64,000 nt of DNA, from positions 40,552,619 to 40,616,618 of the forward strand of contig JASFXZ010000001.1 of NCBI GenBank assembly GCA_032209605.1, given 5' to 3'. The notes under the pieces are model-generated. The model ran no database searches. It had not been told where the DNA came from and saw only the letters and a list, made by a program, of their open reading frames with translations. A program made the translations under genes and the position numbers. The number at the start of each line of letters is the position of its first letter. Position 1 is the stretch's first letter. Shown here one piece after another: positions 59,373-64,000 of the stretch. Origin of the DNA: Mactromeris polynyma (taxonomy: Eukaryota > Mollusca > Bivalvia > Venerida > Mactridae).

Positions 59373-61589
59373 GGGATATTGACAAAATTTTAGCCATGGA
59401 AAAAAAATTCCGGTTTTGAATCTCGATCTCCCGCTTTTCGGGGTGCAATCTCCCGATTTGCCTTCTGAAAAGGTTCACATGTATGACTTGGGTACAGACT
59501 AGTTTGTCCAAAAGGTACTAGGTTAAATATCTTCTAAGTTACAGGCTTGACAACAATATTTAAACATATACTGTCACAAAGCATACATCTACAGAAACAA
59601 ATAAAGCAAGGCAGTGACCTGAACAAAGAACATATAGAAAGCGTGAAGACTTGTCGACGCATACCCATGTGTACTCCTTACATATCAAACATATATAGCA
59701 TACGCCCAAGCAATCCCAATACATATCACAAACACTACCCCTTAATAATAATTTGAAAATAGTAATAACACAAACAGAAAACTAGGAAATTATAAACACT
59801 GCATTTATTAACCTTTTTTTACTTTTTACCACAACCATCATTAACTGTATGTCGTAAAAAATTTACTTTTATATCAAATAATTTTTCCTTGTAAGTTGAT
59901 AAACTCAGTCGTTTAAATCCAAAATAAATCATAACAAGGTTTATCTTACAACTGTCAAGTCAAAGCCATCATAAGGCAGATCACATATTACATTATGTAT
60001 GTACATTGTACACTATTCAAAATATGTATTTTGAACAGGGTTCTGACTAATCCATAAGGAGTTTGTGTATTGGTTTGGTGAAAAATTGCTGCTATTCAGT
60101 TTTGGTGAAGTGGCATCTACAATAGTTTTGTATGAAACCATCTAAGTAAATACACTTAACGCCATTTTAGAAACGCAACTAAAATTGAATGTCTCATTAT
60201 CAGAATAATTATGTTTTTATCCAAAAACGTAATTTCTTAAATTTACTCAATAATAAAATAAGTTAAGCTAGTCAATAGTTTAATTTCTATTTGAACAAAG
60301 ACTTACACACTAATAATAATTAAATGCTATTACCGATTGGTACAAAAAGAAGTCTAATTGAAAACGTTGCGGTTTTAAAGGCGTTAAGTACCGGTGTATT
60401 ATCGAGATCAACATAAAATCTACCCATCCACTATAATATAAAGCCAAGGGGGTAAAAAGGGAAGGTTGAATTATCAAAACAAATCACTCAAATACAAATC
60501 AAACTAAGGCTATATTCAATAAAAACACAGAAAATAACAGAAATGGTTTCCGTATGAGTTTGGAGTATATTGCAATGGCATGATAAAATGAGTGAGGACT
60601 TTAATTGGAATGGTGCATGTTGCTAAATGTGCAGGCATGATACTGGATGGAATTTCTAATGGCCTTTTATTTTCGTGACTTTTCTATGGATGAAATTCTA
60701 ATGGCCTTTTATATTTATGTCTATCAATGAATGGAAATTTTAATGGCCTTTTATTTTCATGACTGTTCTATGAATTATGTTCACCATAAGGACACAATTC
60801 AATGTGATATTGCAATAAAGAGCCTAAGTCTTATACCTCTATAGGAAATTTTCAAATCATTTCAAATTCAAATTTGGACCAACTGCTAACAGTACAGTAA
60901 ACAATGATGGATAGGCAGTGTTTAATTCAGCAATTACAAAGAAAACACATATAAGTATTGTCACCAAGAGTACTCCAATACTCCTATTTTTAATTACTTT
61001 CAAAAGAGATGAATTATAATAAGAACCACTCATGTTTTCATTAAGCTCAAATATGTCTTCTGTTCATCTCTAATTGAACTTTAAAATCAGAAGGACTCTC
61101 AATAACCCTTAACAAAATAACCATTTTGGCACATATTTGATCAACCTAGACTGGACAACTTCTATACCTCAATTTTTTGTCCAAAAATAGAAAGTCAGGT
61201 AAATGGATGAAGATCTTGACCTCTTTTAACAGACACTTAACTTAACAGGGCAATTAAAACAACATTATGTGATACACTTTTGTGACTTTCTGAGACTTTT
61301 CGTGATTTTTCTAAATAAAAAAACATCCATATATTGTCACATGAAATAATGAGTACAGCATTCTCTGTGTTTCTTACCGACTCTGACTGTGTTATATAAC
61401 CAGTAACCTGAATATTTGAAAATAATCATTTCCATGGTTACGAACAGAACACTGAACACTGAATTTACATTCATTCGAGGATGTATAATTTGATGAGGGA
61501 AGTAACTAAAACAAGGGAAGATAAAATGTTACAGTAACAGAAGATGTAAGTGCTATTCTACAAAACATTCCATTGGTAATATCTACACA

Positions 61590-61752
61590 GTAAAACCTGA
61601 CTTAAAGACCACCACAATAATAAGACCACCTCGAAATTAAGAACACAATTTTCAAGTCCATTTTCACTGTTTTGCTCTTTGGTCAAACCTTAATATTAAG
61701 ACCACCTCGATAAGAAGACCACATTTCAAGGGTCCCATGGGTGGTCTTTTAC
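61590..61752. mobile_element. TIR element, 'cttaaagaccacc' family
   Basis: CAGTAAAACCTGACTTAAAG, 'accacc' at the left is answered by GGTGGTCTTTTACTG at the right. 'aagaccacctcga' recurs inside. A partial copy is near 44890-44935. Confidence 0.6.
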
Positions 61753-61803
61753 TGCATTTATTAAATATTCAAAGTGAATTGAATGCCTCCAAGTCTGTAT
61801 ATC

Positions 61804-61960
61804 AGGCAGGAGAATGATTTTCTTTAATTCAGCGGAAGTTTTCAGGAAAGGGGTCCAGGGGACACAAGTACATGTTGTAATGTACATTTGCATCAATCTC
61901 CAAAACGGCCCTGACGTACACAATATCCTGGAATTCTGCGAAACCACAGAGAATTGTCAT
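61804..61960. repeat. 'ggggtccaggggac' repeat
   Basis: 'aggcaggagaatgattttc', 'ggaaaggggtccagggg', 'acaagtacatgttg' and 'tctccaaaacggccc' parallel 42643-42775. Confidence 0.45.
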
Positions 61961-62978
61961 GTTTGGGGAATTATTTAACTGAAATATGTTGATATTTGCT
62001 AAAATATCTATACCAAGTCATTCATCAGTAATCAGCACTGGAGCAAATGTGTTATAATATGTGAAGTTACAATGCCATCAAAAATGCTTTAGCTGTAATA
62101 TATTGAAAGCTATGGTTAGATTTCTGGCATCAAATGTCAACAGATTAACAACATGCAGTCTTTAAGAAGTTCGCAGGAAAGCAGATATGTCGGACTAAAT
62201 CTTTATCAAAGGGTTGGTGCCTAACTCATCTATCTGCATATAAATATATGAAGCAGGTAGACTTGTATTGCTGTCACAGCTCAATATCACCTGTATGATG
62301 ACATTAAACACATGATTGAGTTAACTGTCTAGTAATTTTATACACTAGTTACAGTATCTCGAAATAAGCCCATGTATAAAAGTATACAATTATTGACAAA
62401 TACTGAACAGACGGACAGACACATTGTGAGAAGTACCGTACAAGGTACAAGAACGCCAAATTTTCGATATGGAGGTATGACAAAACAAGTGAAAAGAATG
62501 AAGAACGTTCAACATGAAGAATGATGTTAGAACAAATGAAGCAGTTTTACAATGTACACACAAGTGACACGAGAGAAAAGCTGCATTTTACAATATTAAT
62601 ACAATGTATATGTACGGCACAATGTTGTACAATATTACGGAAAACCAACAATTGTAAGTCAATTGAATCTATTGTAAAAAATCTGCATAATCATTTTGTT
62701 GGGTGAAATGAAGTACCTGCTTTAATATAATCATGCATTTCTCAGAATATTCCAGGAAAATGAAATCCATTGCCAATTAACTTGTGTGTTAAAATCATAA
62801 AATGTGTACACATTGAATGAATAATAACTTTATAGCGTTATATGTGAAGACTCCAAGAAGACAAAAGCTACGAATTCAACGAAATTCAAGTCAAGTTCAT
62901 TCCTTATATGTCAAACTTTGTGGTTGTTTCTACTATACTAATTATTGTTCTACAGGTAAATAGGAATTTTAATAATCC

Positions 62979-63163
62979 TCAGGGGTTCCATTTGACCCTG
63001 GAGTTGACCTTTGATCCCTCGAAATTCCAAAAAGCCACATTTTAACCATAAGGGTAAATTTTTATCTAAATTATAGATACGGTACTTTGGATATAAAATG
63101 GTAAAATCCGGACAAATATTATCAAAATGACCCTTGAGATTCAGCACCTAGTGGAACCCCTGA
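62979..63163. mobile_element. Complete TIR element, TCAGGGGTTCCA ends
   Basis: TCAGGGGTTCCA (62979-62990) and TGGAACCCCTGA (63152-63163) are perfect 12-bp inverted repeats bounding 185 bp. A partial copy is at 25979-26100 in CHAF1A. No transposase is present, so it is a MITE. Confidence 0.8.
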
Positions 63164-63323
63164 ATTCTGATGGAATGTTAAAACACACAGAGGGCAAGTT
63201 AAAATACATAGTAATACATGTATATGTGGTCTATAATCTTTTACCATTTTCTATTCACAATCCCATGCCTTATGCAATTCTAAGTATTTCTGCTTATCTG
63301 GCTCGATAAATTTATGTTAACTA

Positions 63324-63356
63324 ACCCCCCCCCCCCCCCTCCCCCTCCTCCTCTGG
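63324..63356. repeat. Poly-C / CCT-rich tract
   Basis: About 16 consecutive C followed by 'tccccctcctcctc'. A low-complexity tract that is polymorphism-prone. Confidence 0.8.
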
Positions 63357-64000
63357 ACACCATTTAATAGATATGTCTATTGCAGACCCAACTATTATTT
63401 GAATTTGAAAATTTATCTGATCACATAAATGATCACATAAAAGCTATTTTCCATTAAGATTTTTAACAGCATCTCGAAAGAGCCTTACCATAGTGTAGAG
63501 TGTAATAAAAATCCATTTTTTAAAACAAGCTATTGTAGTAACATTTATACAACAGTATTGTGACAGATAAAACATGAACTGTTCAGACTTACTGTACATG
63601 CCCAGTTGGTGAAACAATAATAAAATTGCTTTCTTCCAGTGAAATGATTAAATGACATTGCCCCTTCTGAGGATCGATAAAATAATATTGCCCCATCCAG
63701 ATCAAACAGTAAACTGAAATTGCCCTCTCCTAGTAACACAATTAAAAAATACCCCTCTCCAGGTGAAAGTATTAGATAAAACAACAATAAGTAAATATAC
63801 TATATCCCATGCTTATTGTAAATGTTAGAAAAATATGGTTTTCCAAGAAATATATGTATAACCAACTCACCTCGTTAAAAACTACCACCTTGAACATTTC
63901 ATAATAAATTGTGTGAGTATAAGTGATAATTGAGTGTCCGAGTATGAAGATGATCATCAATACAAATCTCATATAGCTTCTGTTTGTTTACAATGTAAGG

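Larger units (their letters stand above)
56835..64000 (-). other. Probable DMXL intron or unrecognised exons, with repeats
   Basis: No further DMXL exon could be recognised with confidence between the 56834 acceptor and the window edge. The stretch holds several repeats, listed separately, and otherwise AT-rich DNA. A 30-bp splice-bounded candidate at 61378-61407 and a donor-like GAG/gtgagt at 63871 on the minus strand are weak exon candidates. Confidence 0.4.

Noticed and set aside
63872..64000. A DMXL exon ending at the GAG/gtgagt donor at 63871
   Set aside because: The donor is good, but the upstream frame is strongly hydrophobic, unlike DMXL, and no convincing acceptor was found.

Overview
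This window is AT-rich animal nuclear DNA with large spliced genes, GT-AG introns, many short inverted-repeat elements and retrotransposon remnants. The repeats fit a mollusc, probably a bivalve. They include a tRNA-Lys-derived SINE, short dispersed elements ending in 'gacagacggacag'-type tails or 'tgaccttgacctttgacc' runs, and a Ty3-like element with a 158-bp LTR. Species cannot be fixed from the sequence; the mollusc assignment is inference.

Three conserved genes were reconstructed exon by exon, with reading phase checked at every junction. (1) NGLY1, the cytosolic peptide:N-glycanase: plus strand, 8588-17645, seven coding exons, 646 residues, complete. (2) CHAF1A, the large subunit of chromatin assembly factor 1: plus strand, 23167-37871, sixteen coding exons, about 1129 residues, complete. 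(3) The C-terminal 386 residues of a DmX-like/rabconnectin-3-alpha protein (DMXL family): minus strand, 47824-56834, nine exons. Its 5' part lies further right, mostly or wholly beyond the window. NGLY1 and CHAF1A are in tandem; CHAF1A and DMXL converge on a 10-kb gene-free interval. The three products (glycoprotein turnover, replication-coupled histone deposition, V-ATPase/endosome regulation) do not form one pathway.

1-8 kb has no gene I can recognise. It holds a three-copy tandem SINE, a short element with terminal inverted repeats and a target-site duplication, a promoter-like stretch with two divergent candidate start codons (4899 minus, 5902 plus), and the 3' end of a Ty3-type retrotransposon (integrase tail, polypurine tract, LTR) just upstream of NGLY1. 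NGLY1 intron 1 contains a retroposed 2.4-kb LINE-like element that has ORF1 but no ORF2. It is flanked by an 11-bp target-site duplication and ends about 36 bp before exon 2.

17.6-23.2 kb and 37.9-47.8 kb are intergenic/UTR and rich in fold-back elements and minisatellites. 56.8-64 kb is most likely DMXL intron with repeats. I found no operon, CRISPR, defence island or other unusual multi-gene system. The most interesting items are the ORF1-only retroelement, the tandem SINE, the dispersed inverted-repeat families, and small lineage features in CHAF1A.
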